The notes beneath the pieces were generated by a model. The model was not told the DNA's origin and searched no databases. It saw only the letters and a program-made list of their open reading frames with translations. From the NCBI GenBank assembly GCA_027886185.1, contig WOAB01000895.1:806001-870000 (forward strand): a stretch of DNA of 64,000 nucleotides, in the 5' to 3' direction. Source of the DNA: Rheum nobile. Its lineage: Eukaryota; Streptophyta; Magnoliopsida; Caryophyllales; Polygonaceae. The translations under genes and the position numbers were made by a program. Positions 46,601 through 59,067 of this stretch are shown here, one piece after another (position 1 is the first letter of the stretch; each line of letters starts with the position of its first letter).

Positions 46601-49600
46601 ATACTGAAACAAACCTAGATTGAGATTTACTTGCCAGCCATATTTTTTTTTTGAGATAACATGGCGGGCCAATTAAGATGGCATGGATGTTGAAACCTAA
46701 AGTAAGTATAACCAAGCATAATCTCAATGTACATTGTAGTTATGTCTCTTTTTAGATTATTTAACTAGTTTGTATCTGTTTTTACTTTTCCCCCAGTTTT
46801 CATATTGATTGTTCGTTTCGTCAAGTGTGATTAATCAACTGTTAAATCATATTTTTGTAAGACAAGGGGTGGTCCTGTCAACAACCATAGAGGGAAGAAG
46901 AATCTTGTTTTGTCATCATGGGGTGATGATACCGTTCTGTCAGATGAGTGCTACAATCCAAACTATGTTCCTAGTGCATACCAATCATACAGTGAGCAGA
47001 CACGGATCAATCTGGTAAGACTTTCAATGATTTTTTTAAGGCAAGAGCTCAGTTGTTTTATTTGATCTCTTGCCCTCATGAAGATTCCTCGATATTTTTT
47101 ATAGAGAAAGTTGAACGAAGACATGATTGATTATGATCTTATTGATGACTTGGTTTGCCATATTGACGAAACCTGCAACGAGGGTGCAATTCTTGTTTTC
47201 TTGCCAGTAAGATCTTAATTTTTTATTTTTTGCTTTTGTGCTGAAAAATTAACTGTGGTACGGTCTTTATACCATGATGACATGTAATTTCTCAATTGAA
47301 CACAGGGCATGTCAGAAATTTATACTTTACTTGATAAGCTGGCGGCGTCACGTCGCTTTAGTGGAGAATCGGCTGATTGGCTTCTACCACTGCATTCATC
47401 TGTTGCTGCAGCTGATCAAAAGAAGGTCTTTCTGCGGCCACCTGAAAATATACGCAAGGTGAGGCTCTCTGACATTCTGTTTCGTCGTTTAATTGCCAAT
47501 CTCAGCTACATCTCTTGTGTTTAATGACTGGTCGGGTAATGATCATTGCTTTTCTTTTGTTGATTGTCTGCTAGTAAATAAAGGTGGTGAACTGGTTTCT
47601 TACAGGTCATTGTGGCTACTAATATTGCGGAGACAAGTTTAACTATAGATGATGTTGTTTATGTGATTGACTCTGGAAAGCACAAGGAGAATCGCTATGA
47701 TCCAAAGAAGGTTAGCCTTTGTCCTAGTACCTGGAGTAAAAACACTTTTGCTTTTTTTTTGCTTCTCCATTGAATTGAACCAACCATAAAAGCATTGTTC
47801 AGAGTCTCATGTATCGTTTACTAAGGGATGCAATAGCTGGTAATTCCCACAGGAAATCTACAAATTTGATTCTGCTGTGATTCATCACAATCACATCCAA
47901 ATTCAGTTGCATAGACTTGATTTCCGATTGTAAATTGGTGAACAAAAACTGGACTTTCCAACAAAAATTGGGATTTTTTTTTATTTTCTTGGGAAGGTTT
48001 TTGAATGACATATGATCATCATTAGAAACTTTCAAGCATGGTTGAAGACTGGATATCCCAAGCAAACGCAAAGCAGCGACGCGGAAGAGCTGGCCGTGTG
48101 AAACCCGGAATCTGCTATTGCCTGTATACACAACATAGATTTGAAAGACTTATGCGTCCATTTCAGGTTTTTTTCTCTCAAACTGAAGTAGTTAAAAGGT
48201 TCTTGTAAAAGCTTCACGTATCCCTAATTATTATTGATCTTGTTCACCCCCCCTTCCTGTTTTTCTTTGGTGTCTAGGTCCCTGAGATGCTTAGAGTGCC
48301 ACTTGTGGAGTTGTGCTTACAGATCAAATTGCTCTTGTTGGGTGACATTAAAGATTTTCTTTCCCAGGTAAAAATCCATCATAATTTTGGAAACTGTTGT
48401 TAATTGATTCTTAGCTATAGTTGTATGCATTCCATGCTAGTAATCAGATGCAGTCAAAATGATCATCCTTAGACTTATAATGTAGTGCAATTGCCAATGA
48501 ATGTGAGATTTTTTGTCTAAAACATGGATTTGGTTTCAGGCATTAGAACCTCCAAAGGATGAAGCTGTAAGCTCGGCGATTTCCTTACTGCATGAGGTAT
48601 TCATAGTGCAAAGCAGATTGGAAATACTTGCACCTTTAAGTCTTTCCTTGAGTTTGACTCTTGACTACATTCACTACTTTTAAATTTATACAATTTTTAT
48701 TAACGACAATGTTCTGACATACTGGCACTGTTTTATTTGATTAAATTGCCTTGATTAAGCAGCAAATATATTTGGACAGGGCCAAAGGGGTGTGATTGCT
48801 TGTGCAACAGAAGATAATTGAGTAAATACTGTAGCTTTTGAGAATCCTTCTCCTATAATCCTATCTATGAATTACTTAAGGTAACATGAAAGCAATTGAC
48901 GGTGAGACACCCGAACTATACAATTCTGAGGAGCATGATTAAAATTTCTTTAATAATTTATGGAGGACTTGTAATTTTGTCTGAAAAGATGGATTTACAT
49001 AGAATTTCCAGGTGGTGGAAGAAAATAAAGGTGAAATGGATAAAATAAGAATACATCCTACTGCTCTATATGCTGTCATGGCATGTACTAACTGAGTAGT
49101 TCTGATGTTTTGTTCTCTTTATGATTTTATAAACTCCTGCTTTCTAGTAGCAAGAGTGTGTGAAAGACTTTTATTGATTTTATTGCAATTTCCACCATTT
49201 TCCCATCCTAGATGTACCATAAAAGCCAAAGTAAATCCCTCATGACCATGATGTGGCTGCTACCCACTCTTTAATTCTAGATGAGACGGTGAGCCACTCT
49301 CAGTGTGCAGAAGTAAAATAAGAGAATACAACAAATTTGAAGTTAAGTAAAATGCTAAAGATCCATTGTTTTTTTCTGTTCCTTCAAACATTATATATTA
49401 CCGAATTGTTGATTTCTTTGTTATGTTAATAAATAAGTAAGCAACTTTCTTCTGAAGTATTTGTTTGCTGGTTGTTGAATATTGACGATTTTTACACTCG
49501 CTTTAGGATTCAGATTATACTATAAAATGTTTTTATTATTCCCTTGCAATGTCCAGGTAGGTGCTGTTGATGGGAATGAAGAATTGACTCCTCTTGGTTA

Positions 49601-52600
49601 TCATCTTGCAAAACTTCCCGTTGATTTGCTTGTCGGAAAGGTATAAATTTATATTTTGTGCATACATCATGTTTGGGTAACCATCTTAACTTTCAGCCCG
49701 GGATTTGAATTTAAATTATGTGTGCAATAAGTGAAAGAAAGTATGACTTGCTACAGCTGTTATCTCACAATATTTTGCCAAATAGTTTTCAAATGGAACT
49801 CATTTCCACTGTGGAATCCTCTTCCTGCCTTATTCAGAAGTTCCATTTGTTGTCTTGCCTTCTTATAACGGCCATCATTACTCCCATAAATCTTTCTGAA
49901 GTCTGGTTTTATTGCCTGCCTTTATTGCTTCTCAATAAAAACAACAATAATCTGTTATGTTAGCTCCTGGAAGTTTTCTGGCTGATAGAAACTATTTTCA
50001 GTCTTATGTTTCTCACTGTCCATAATGGTTGCATGAATTAGCAATGGAAGTATAATTATGAATGCACTGCTAAGTTTTCTGGTGTTTATTGCCTGCCTGT
50101 ATTGCTTCTCAATAAAAACAACAATAATCTGTTATGTTAGCTCCTGGAAGTTTCTGGTTGATAGAAACCATTTTCACATTCTTATGTTTCTCACTGTCAA
50201 TAATGGTTGCTGAATTAGCAATGGAATTATAGTTATGAATGCACTGCTAAAAGTACCCTCTTGATGCTCTCGTGTTCATATTGCAGATGATGGTATATAG
50301 TGCAATATTTGGTTGTCTATCCCCTGTCCTATCGATCGCTGCTTTTTTGAGCCACAAGTCACCATTTGTGTACCCAAAAGATGAGGTTTGTATTCCTTTT
50401 TATTCTTAACTTATCTTCACATATGTTTGATGCAAAGAACTTGTGTACTAATAGTCCTTGGCTGAAGTGCAGAGGGAAGTTGTTGAAAGGTCAAAATTGG
50501 CGCTCTTGTCTGATAAACTAGAAAATTCAAGTGATCCAAGTACTCATGATAGGCAATCTGATCATATTGTCATGATGGTTGCTTACAATAAATGGGAAAA
50601 GGTTCTGCAACAGGTATATACATTGGCATCTGTATAGCCCATTTGTTCATTTCTGCTTCATCTTTCGACATTAGAGTGTTGATTTAATCAAAATAGATGC
50701 ATTTATGACCAGATCATTAATCAAATGGTATAAAGACAGCTGGATAGCTGCAAGCAAGTACAGTTTAAACAGATGTAACCATTACTACTTGAAGATACTC
50801 TGACTGACAATATCTGTTTTCCTCTCTTGTAGGGTGGAGCTAGAGCTGCACAAAAGTTTTGCTCCTCATATTTCCTTAGCAGCTCAGTTATGCATACAAT
50901 AAGGTTTGTTTGTATATTTCTTCCAAATACTTAATAGCTCAATGTTGGGGTTCCAGTATATAGCATGCATTGGTTGTAAAATTTCTGTATATCTTGTCTG
51001 AGATCCATGATTTGATTGTGTATGCTGAACCTAATCAGTTGCATGGTGACATATGTTACTCCTATATTGTTTGCATTTTACAATAATGTTTTCTTTCTAC
51101 ATCAAATTTTCACGAGGTTGATTATTGGCTTGTAGGATATGGTTAAATATGATTACATTCTACTGTGGTGCGCAATTTTATGAATCCAAATGGTGACCCA
51201 CAACCTTAAAATTTGTCCACACTGTGACCTATTATGCACTGGCTGCCATATTTCTCTGTTAATCAATCTGTTAGTGCCTACTTTTAACGCCTATAGACCG
51301 TTTAGATGTGTAGAAATATTATAGTATCGTCTAATATCATGCTATACCAATTTGTAACATTTTTGGTATTTCGATACTATTGTATTAGGTCAAATTATTA
51401 ACCGTTAAAAATGAGAATGTGAGATTACTTAAATAGGAAAACATAATAACAAAATACAAGATAGAGCACTATGTGGACAAAGCCCAAACTAGAGGGTACT
51501 ACTTTGATTATGAGAAAAGCCTGGGCACCACATGTAAAAGGCAAAGCCGAAGGGATACCACGTGTAAATTCACTTTTACTTTTCATGTTGAATTCTGTCA
51601 ATTGTTTCAAAACAAGATGGTACAATCCTTAGTTGCTTACTACTCTATTGTGATTATGTCAGAGATATGCGTGTACAGTTTGGCACACTGTTAGCAGACA
51701 TCGGACTCATCAGTCTTCCAAAGAAAAATCAGGTTGAGTACTTTCTGGAATCATGATGCAAATGAAGAAGTTTAATTTTATTTCCAGTGATTAAAAAGGC
51801 TCAAGGCGCACCTAGGCGCAGGGGGGACCCTGGAGCCTAGGCACGCCTGAGAGGCGCTAGGCGCGCGCCTAGCCACACTATTGTAGAAAAGGACTAAGTT
51901 CAGTGGCAGAATGCTATAAAGTCATAAAAACATGTTTATAATGAAATAAAAGGAAGTTTAAGGCTTTATAATGTTATAAAATCAAGTCTAAACTAGTAAA
52001 CAATTAGGAAAATAGGTTTAAAGCATAAGAAAACAAATTTTAAAGCATATAAAGTAATGAAACTGAAAGCATAAAGCTCAAAGAGTGGATGGAAGAAGAG
52101 ACTGCAAAACAGAGGAACCAGCAGAGGAGGGGGAAGAGACGATTTTTTATTTTGGGAAGTGTTTTAGGGGTTTATAGAGGGAAAGAAGGGATTACAAGTA
52201 GCACTGGAATAATGGCATAGGAGGAAGATAATAAACGTTTGACTTTTTGGAGTAATTAAGGGAGAGAAAAGATTACTTAAGAGATAAATAAGGAAATCAG
52301 TTATTTGGATATATCACGAAATCTTTTTTTAATAAAAAAAATAACAAAGATATCAAAATATCAGAAGAAACTGCTGGAAAACTGAGAGGCGCTAGCCTGA
52401 CTCCAAGGCACGCCTGAGCGCCTAGGCGGCGCCTAGGGCGCCTGAGGTGCGCCCAGCCACTCTGGGCACGCCTGAGGCTAGCCAGGCGCTGGCCTGGGCC
52501 GGGCGCGCCTGGAGTGCGCCTAGGCGCGCCTGGAGTGCGCCTTTTTAATCACTGTTTATTTCAACTTCTTCGTCAGTGTATTAGTTATTTGGAACATGCT

Positions 52601-55563
52601 GATGGTTGTAAAACTTGTAATATATCATTTGTATTTGCCAATACTGCAATGTTCTGTAGGCATAGTGGGTATTTTGGGCTAATTGTCGTATACGTTCGTT
52701 TCCTTGTTTTTTATTTTTATTTTGGAGAGGCTAAAAGAGAAACTAACCCAGTAACCCTATAGATTTGCAGGTTTCACTGCTACTTCACCCAATGTGGTTG
52801 ATTTGGTGATGTATACTTGAAATCAACTGGATATATATCAGTAGAAATGATGCTTTTTTCTGTGAAACTAAGCATTGCTGGAACTTGCACTGCTTATGGC
52901 AAAATTATAACCAAAACAACGTTCTATAGTCACTTTCTGATCAGAAGAAAATATTAACTACTCGCCTTTGTAAAGGACATAAAGAAAGGTCATTATAGAA
53001 ATTTGACTAGTTAACTAACAAATCTATGTATATGAACTATGAAGTACTATGTTCAAACAGAAATATGGTTTGCAGAACATGTACTTAGAGTAATATCTGC
53101 ACTGCAGAAATATTTTTACTTTGTTTTTGTTATATTCTTGTCACCTAGAAGTGCTCTTTTTTTTTTTTGAAATATTTTATCATGTCACATGGAATCGTCT
53201 GTAGTTATTTTGGTATGTCATGCTGTTGTATGTTCTTAAATCAAGCTTTTACTAAATCAGGTCCGTGATAGCAAGAGACAGAGTCTTGTCAATTGGCTCT
53301 CTGATATGTCACAGCCATTTAATAAATATTCACAGCATTCAGCTGTCGTGAAGGTATGATATACCTTGTTGCTCTTTTTCTCTCAGCCCACAGCCATGGG
53401 AATAATGAAAACATACTATTTGGTTTTAGTGCCATGTGCCTACCTGTTTATAGTAAGATCTCAATTTACAGCTTGCATAGCTCAATTTTGACGTGCCCCT
53501 TCAAGAATCTACTCCTTTCACCTTGTTCAATTTCTTTACCAAATATTCGCTTCTTTACAATATCGAATTGAAAGAAATAAGCAGGTTCATTTTCGAAGAG
53601 AGAAAAAGAAATATTGCAGCAGCATATTCAACAAGTTTTTCACTTGTAGTCTTTCTTTTGCAAGTTGGCAACTATGTGATTTTTCTATTATATTGTTTTT
53701 GTGCTCTGTATCTCTTTTATCTGGTACCTAGTATGTCAAGTATAATGTTGTGCAATATTACCCTCCTTAGCACATAGCACATATACTTATCTGATGTATT
53801 AATCTAGAGGCTAACTTTGCCTGTAATTGTGTTAGGCAATAATATGTGCAGGTTTGTATCCAAATGTTGCAGCAACAATTGATGGTATTTATTCTGGAAA
53901 CCTTAAACAGCCCCTTCAATCAACAACGAGGCAGATTCCAGCTTGGTATGATCGAAATCGAGAAGTCCACATACATCCTTCCTCGATCAACTACAACCTA
54001 AAGGCTTTTCAATACCCATTCCTTGCCTTCCTTGAAAAGGTTTGCTTACTGGTTTCCATCTTTTTTTATTGAAGAGATCATGGGTCTATTCTTGGGTTCA
54101 GGGTGATTTCTGTTATACTTCCCGTTCTTAAAACCAGTCGATTTTTATTTCTTCAGGTTGAAACAACCAAAGTGTTCCTCCGGGATACCACAATCATTTC
54201 TCCATATTCACTTCTTCTTTTCGGTGGTCCTATCAACATTCAGCATCAGGTAATCAATATGAGTGGAAACCAAACATTTCTTACAGATTTACTGTGTAAA
54301 GTGTAGCTGAATGGATTTGAATTCCTTCAACCTAATAGGATCATTCATGATCACATTTCTAGTCCTTTACATTTGTTGCTAATTTTATCTGTTTGCTAGA
54401 GCTAACTTGCCATTTTCCGATATCATTTCTTCTCCAAATAAAATGTTCTATCTGGAGAAAGAAAATTAGTTTTCAGCATCTTGAGTGTCCAGGTCCAGGA
54501 GTTGGTGTTACAGATCATGCCTCAAAAAAATCCATATGATGTGTTGTTTGTTATTGCATATCATGTTTGTGCTTAGTCTTGGGAGCTCTACTTGTCAATC
54601 TATAATCTAATTACCGCATCTTAAACGTAGAATGGTGTGTTAGATTAAAAATTGGGTTTAGCTCTATAATTTGGCTCATTAATTGGTATGTGGCCATACT
54701 CTTGCTCTTGCGTATCTTCTGCTTCCATATAGTAATTATGGCTCTTTTCCTTCCAGATGGGAGTGGTTACTGTGGATGGTTGGTTGAAGCTGTCTGCAGC
54801 TGCACAAACTGCTGTCTTATTCAAAGAGCTGAAGTCAATGCTTCAATCATTTCTGAAGGAGTTAATTCGTAAACCCATGGTAAGCCTGCTTTTGCTTACA
54901 AAATATGCAGTTATACATTAATTTCCAACATGACAAGCATCCTTGGGGGAAAATGAGGCATTTATTAAGATATATGAAGCTACGTATTAGTACTCGGGCA
55001 TGGTTATGAGGTTTATTCCATAAAAGGCAGGCTTTGTGAAAATTCACGTAGATCTGTTTTCTCTAGTGTTTGAACACTTGATTTGGACAATGCTCTCACA
55101 ATTAAGTCCCATAGCTTGTAAGAACACGCTCATCTTGGTCTGTTAGCAGTTAGCACGAGGTGTTGATAGCATGCTCTTTTCCAACACTCCCTTGTATTCT
55201 TTTTAAATTCTGATCTGGGAAGTTCCAAATCTTTCCAAAAGAATCTCTTAAGTTGTAATTTGATAGACACTAGATTTATGTTATTTGGACCAAAAAGTAA
55301 CCACCAATATCCATCTCGTCAGATTTGTTTTTATTTATCATCTGGTTTTTGTTTTTGGGTTTTATCCAGGGGTGTAGATGCTTCTCCAAGCATGTGTAAT
55401 TAATCAAGACCTGTTTTCCCTTATAATAGGCTTTTCCCGTGTTTTGGGTCCAGAGCTACTATGAAACTAAATGCTTATTTTGTTGCAGACGACAGCTGCA
55501 GCTAATGAAGTAGTCGAGTCGATTGTTCAGCTGCTGCTGGAAGAAAGCAAGCCTCAAATTTGA
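34531..55563 (+). CDS. DExH7-like: DExH-box ATP-dependent RNA helicase, DExH7-like (DHX29/DHX57 family)
   Basis: I assembled 34 exons with GT-AG borders; all splice phases fit and the product has about 1456 residues, close to the Arabidopsis DExH7 length as I recall it. The N-terminus MAPKKKHQQKPK is basic and Ser-rich, followed by a UBA-like segment (about residues 85-125) and a linker. The helicase core shows motif I GETGSGKTT (640-648), Ia TQPRRIA, II DEVH (745-748), III SAT (782-784), V NIAETSLTIDD and VI QRRGRAGR (1027-1034). Winged-helix/ratchet (HA2) and OB-fold domains follow. The family unwinds structured RNA; animal relatives act in translation initiation on structured leaders, and the plant protein is predicted plastid-targeted in some annotations. 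No stops or frameshifts were found. The only uncertain border is the exon 9 donor at 40627. Confidence 0.95.
41003..41016 (+). repeat. Poly-C run of 14 in intron 9
   Basis: Fourteen consecutive C residues follow GAT in the intron before exon 10. It is a simple repeat and also a likely site of sequencing-length error. Confidence 0.9.
41252..48166 (+). other. DExH7-like: DExH7-like exons 10-22: helicase core
   Basis: The exons are 41252-41331, 41882-42004, 42172-42258, 43538-43638, 44080-44137, 45374-45439, 45685-45767, 45853-46027, 46862-47014, 47105-47206, 47306-47458, 47606-47710 and 48026-48166. Motif I is in exon 11, Ia in exon 12, DEVH in exon 15, SAT in exon 17, motif V in exon 21 and motif VI in exon 22. 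Exon 18 carries a family-specific insert with GKKNLVLSSWGDD. Confidence 0.93.
42315..42602. mobile_element. Stowaway-like MITE (Tc1/mariner) in intron 12, 288 bp
   Basis: The left end is CTCCTTCCGTTCGGTAATAA and the right end is the inverted TTATTAAACATAGGGAG; both are flanked by TA (42313-42314 and 42603-42604). The CTCCCTCCGTTC-type end and TA duplication define Stowaway. The ends have drifted but are clear. Confidence 0.8.
49908..50260. repeat. Tandem duplication in intron 25, unit about 177 bp
   Basis: ATTGCCTGCCT...CTTCTCAATAAAAACAAC at 49911 recurs at 50088 and continues in parallel through AATGCACTGCTAA. Copies differ by scattered substitutions and small indels. Confidence 0.85.
51785..52554. 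mobile_element. hAT-type MITE with GC-rich ends in intron 29, 770 bp
   Basis: The inverted ends CAGTGATTAAAAAGGC and GCGCCTTTTTAATCACTG are flanked by a perfect 8-bp duplication TTTATTTC at 51777-51784 and 52555-52562, diagnostic of hAT transposition. Inside each end is a cluster of AGGCGCGCCTAGG-like units (51800-51875 and 52385-52540), CpG-rich and mutually inverted. The middle is AT-rich with no coding capacity. It lies within a helicase intron and leaves the exon borders intact. Confidence 0.9.
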
Positions 55564-56958
55564 ATTTAATTCCCAAGGCCACATTTGCCTCAATGATACT
55601 TCTTTTTTGGGGTAGAAACGCCAAAAACGATCTTTAAATGCTGGTAAGTATATTTGCTTTCATCTATTGATTTGGTCACAAATGAAGTCTAGCCTTCTTG
55701 ATCATAACTGCTGCATGGTTTTCTTCGGCATAACATGGATATTCATTACTCGGATGTAGGGATGAAATTGGAGTGGGAAAGCATAAACTATTAATTTGTC
55801 TCTGAAATTGGATTTTAAAAAACGTGATGTTATGTTAAATTCTACCATTTCTTCCACTGGACTTTTCCTTGATCAAAAGAAAACAAACTTAACAAGAATG
55901 CCCTTGAATGCATACTAATATATATTTTTCACCATTGATGACCAGGTTGAAAGGCACACCCCAGATTTTGACTTGCTTCATTTGCTATCGACTATGCTCG
56001 CTCAAGTGAGCAACTGTGTTTCGTTAGCCAGGATTTTCATTTTCTTATAGCTCCTGCTGGTATACGCGAAGCAGGCTTATACAAATAGAGATGAGTATGT
56101 GTCATGCGCGGCTCATAGGTAACCCATATTCACACTTGAAACTAGCTGACCCCTGTGGCCTGGGAGGTCCCGTTGAACCACAAGGGCTCTGTATTAAGCT
56201 TTGGTCATCGAGGTTGTATACTTTTCAAAGTTACTGCTTAGTATGGTTAGTTTATCCTATTTTGCATAAATTATCTCAAAGTTGTTTACAAGTGTCGTTA
56301 AAACTGTTAAAATTAAGATGGATAAGTATAATAATAAAGGATATTATATCATATACTTGGAAACCCTTCCGTCCTTTTTGCTTATTTTACGGGTGTGATG
56401 GTTTGACGACTTTTTGTCCATTGTAAGTCAGATGCATTCCACTTTATCTTCAAGGCCGAGAAAGGCGTGCCTATTTTTGTCCATGATAATAATGCAAGAT
56501 ATTATACATACAAAGAAATTTATGCGTCTAGAGTGTTAGGTGAATTCATTAATACTTGTGGAAAAAAGGTTCGAAAGGGGAGAGGGGAAAAGGATAAGAT
56601 TGAATTATTGGTGGCTGTGTTTTGTTTTTGAAATTGTCGTTGTCTGTTATTACCAATTGACGAATTCCCTCACGCAACATTTAGTAGTTCTAACAATATT
56701 GATCTGTTCACACACTATGGGTATGTTTTGGGAAATAGGAAGTTGGAGTGAGTTGTAGTTTTTTGAAGTGAAAGTAGAGCGAAAGTTAGTAGTTGAAGTA
56801 TTCGATAAATAAAGTTTATGAAAGTTGAAGTTATAAAACTTGAGGTGTTAAATGACCAAAAAAGGTTGAAACATGCACAAACATGTCCTCCTATGCACGT
56901 TATTGGGCTTGTGTCTTGAACTTGCATAGAATGTAATCTTATAATAGCCCAAAATCTA
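55564..56958. other. Helicase 3' UTR and intergenic stretch
   Basis: The first few hundred bases are probably 3' UTR. A donor-like CTG|GTAAGTATAT at 55643 and an acceptor-like TGATGACCAG ending at 55945 suggest a possible intron in the 3' UTR. No further gene is supported, and open frames here show no known domain. Confidence 0.4.
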
Positions 56959-57397
56959 CCTAAATATATAGATAATAGAAAAGTCATTCAAACTCCTTAG
57001 CAACCAACTTAAGGGTGTTGGCCATTACGATATAGCGTTCCTACACCATGATTGTTCCAAAACACATAAATAACATATAATGCATACCATAATTATCATA
57101 CAAAGTCATAAAGGCCGAGGTGAGGTGTACAAAATAGCAAAATTATCACTCAAAGTTATCGGTAGGTGATTCATCAACACATATCATAGTTTTTAGTCAT
57201 TTATCCTAAGCATGGACAATCACATAATGACATAACGGGTGATAACAAACATAATAAAATCTGACAGCCTCTTGCATCATCTGTGCCCGCGGAGAGGTTT
57301 CGACCCCATCGATGAGGTGATCAAACCTTGTCAAGTCATACTCCTACGAAAGACACCAATTTATTAACCAAGTCAGTCACAATTTGAATGTCCTACA
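56959..57397. repeat. Left copy of a 439-bp direct repeat
   Basis: It is nearly identical (about 8 differences) to 58629-59067. On the minus strand a short open segment reads EYDLTRFDHLIDGVETSPRA with a preceding AG, so it may contain an exon of an unidentified gene. Confidence 0.9.
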
Positions 57398-58628
57398 CCC
57401 TTTAAAAGAAGACATTTTCACAAAATCACCCTTTAACTTGGAGTTTATATCAAACCACCCTCTAAACAAAAAAAGTTAACAATGAACCACCCTCTCTTCA
57501 AATCACCAATAAATATAATTTGTTAAAAAGATAATCACCAATAAATATAATTTGTTAAAAAGATAAATTATCTTTAAACATGTAAAGAAAAGCCATTTAG
57601 TTTTTAAAAAAGAAAAATAGAGTATTATCTTCATTAAAACCTCTTTTTGTTCACCATACATGAAAAAAAAATAATTATAAATGAAGACTATACTTAGATA
57701 GTATGGTCGACTCAACAAACTAGACAAATTCACACTGTACTATGGTTTATTTAGATCTACGGGTATATATGAAGCTCATTTTTTTTTAAATAATATTAAA
57801 TACAAATTATTTACATAAAGACTAAAATAATAATTAAGTTTTCTTGTTTAATTTCCGTTTAATTTATCATATATATGTTGGAGTAATGATTGGATTTCAA
57901 CATGGTTGATTAAACACTTAGGTTACAATTTTTGTAATTTGTTTGCAATTGAAATTCACTCATATTTACTTTTATTCAATAAATTACAACTCTTTAAAAA
58001 AATTAATCAGAATTTCATTTAAAAAACAGAGTAAAATATTATTTCTCATTATTTAATTGCCCATCTTGATGTCAACCATAAGTTCGTTGCACATGCTAAA
58101 AATTTAAACATAATATTATTGGAAAACTTATTCATATTGCTTTCAGTCTATATGCTAATTAGTATTATTTATTGTTGCTTTAAAAGGTAGGATTATTTTT
58201 TGGACTTTAGGTGAAATAAATTTTAGTCATTTCATATACAATCTAATTTTATTTTATTTTATATTTAATACTCATTTGATTGATATAAGATATAGACTTG
58301 ATTATTTTTTTACACGTACTAAATTAACAAAGGCACATATATGTACGAATTTAATAGGTTATTGGGCACTAAATTACTAAACAATGAATTTACGTAGTTC
58401 TATCTTTTCTCTTTCCACATTGTAAATCCAAATGTCTTTTTTTCTTGTTTTTTCTGTTTAGAAGGTATTTTCATATTTTTCTCAAACATTAGATATAACC
58501 AAGGCAAAATATTGTGGGTGATTGATTGTAAACTTTTTTTGTTTAAATGGTGGTTTTATATAAACTTTAAGTTTAAGGATGGTTTTGTGTAAAGTCTAGT
58601 GTTTTAAGGGTGATTTTATCTAAAACAC
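57398..58628. mobile_element. AT-rich foldback element with long inverted ends, about 1.2 kb
   Basis: The first about 110 bases (starting CACCCTTTAAAAG, with AAATCACCCTTTAA and CTAAACAAAAAAAGTT) are inverted at the right end (AACTTTTTTTGTTTAAATGG through GGGTGATTTTATC to ACACCC). The ends are therefore imperfect TIRs of at least 90 bp. The interior has no coding capacity. A two-copy repeat (ATCACCAATAAATATAATTT) lies at 57502-57560. The flanks are long direct repeats and not a short target duplication. Confidence 0.65.
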
Positions 58629-59067
58629 CCTAAATATATAGATAATAGAAAAGTCATTCAAACTCCTTAGCAACCAACTTAAGGGTGTTGGCCATTACGA
58701 TATAGCGTTCCTATAGCATGATTGTTCTAAAACACATAAATAACATATAATGCATACCATAATTATCATACAAAGTCATAAAGGCCGAGGTGAGGTGTAC
58801 AAAATAGCAAAATTATCACTCAAAGTTATCGGTAGGTGATTCATCAACACATATCATAGTTTTTAGTCATTTATCCTAAGTATGGACAATCACATAATGA
58901 CATAACGGGTGATAACAAACATAATAAAATCTGACAGCCTCTTGCATTATCTGTACATGCGGAGAGGTTTCGACCCCATCGATGAGGTGATCAAACCTTG
59001 TCAAGTCATACTCCTACGAAAGACACCAATTTATTAACCAAGTCAGTCACAATTTGAATGTCCTACA
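58629..59067. repeat. Right copy of the 439-bp direct repeat
   Basis: It matches 56959-57397 over its full length with the same end points (starting CCTAAATATATAG, ending GAATGTCCTACA). Confidence 0.9.

Larger units (their letters stand above)
48278..55563 (+). other. DExH7-like: DExH7-like exons 23-34: HA2 and OB-fold C-terminal region
   Basis: The exons are 48278-48367, 48540-48596, 49557-49640, 50287-50385, 50473-50613, 50833-50903, 51663-51732, 53261-53353, 53836-54039, 54157-54249, 54757-54879 and 55489-55563. Exons 23-26 hold the winged-helix/HA2 signature (LKLPVD-type LAKLPVDLLVGK, then CLSPVLSIAAFLS). Exons 31-33 carry the OB fold (REVHIHPSSIN, LRDTTIISPYSLLLFGG). The stop TGA is at 55561-55563. 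Confidence 0.93.

Noticed and set aside
56959..59067. Short LTR retrotransposon (TRIM/LARD) with 439-bp LTRs
   Set aside because: The repeats do not start with TG and end with CA as a pair, and no primer-binding site or purine tract lies at the inner borders.
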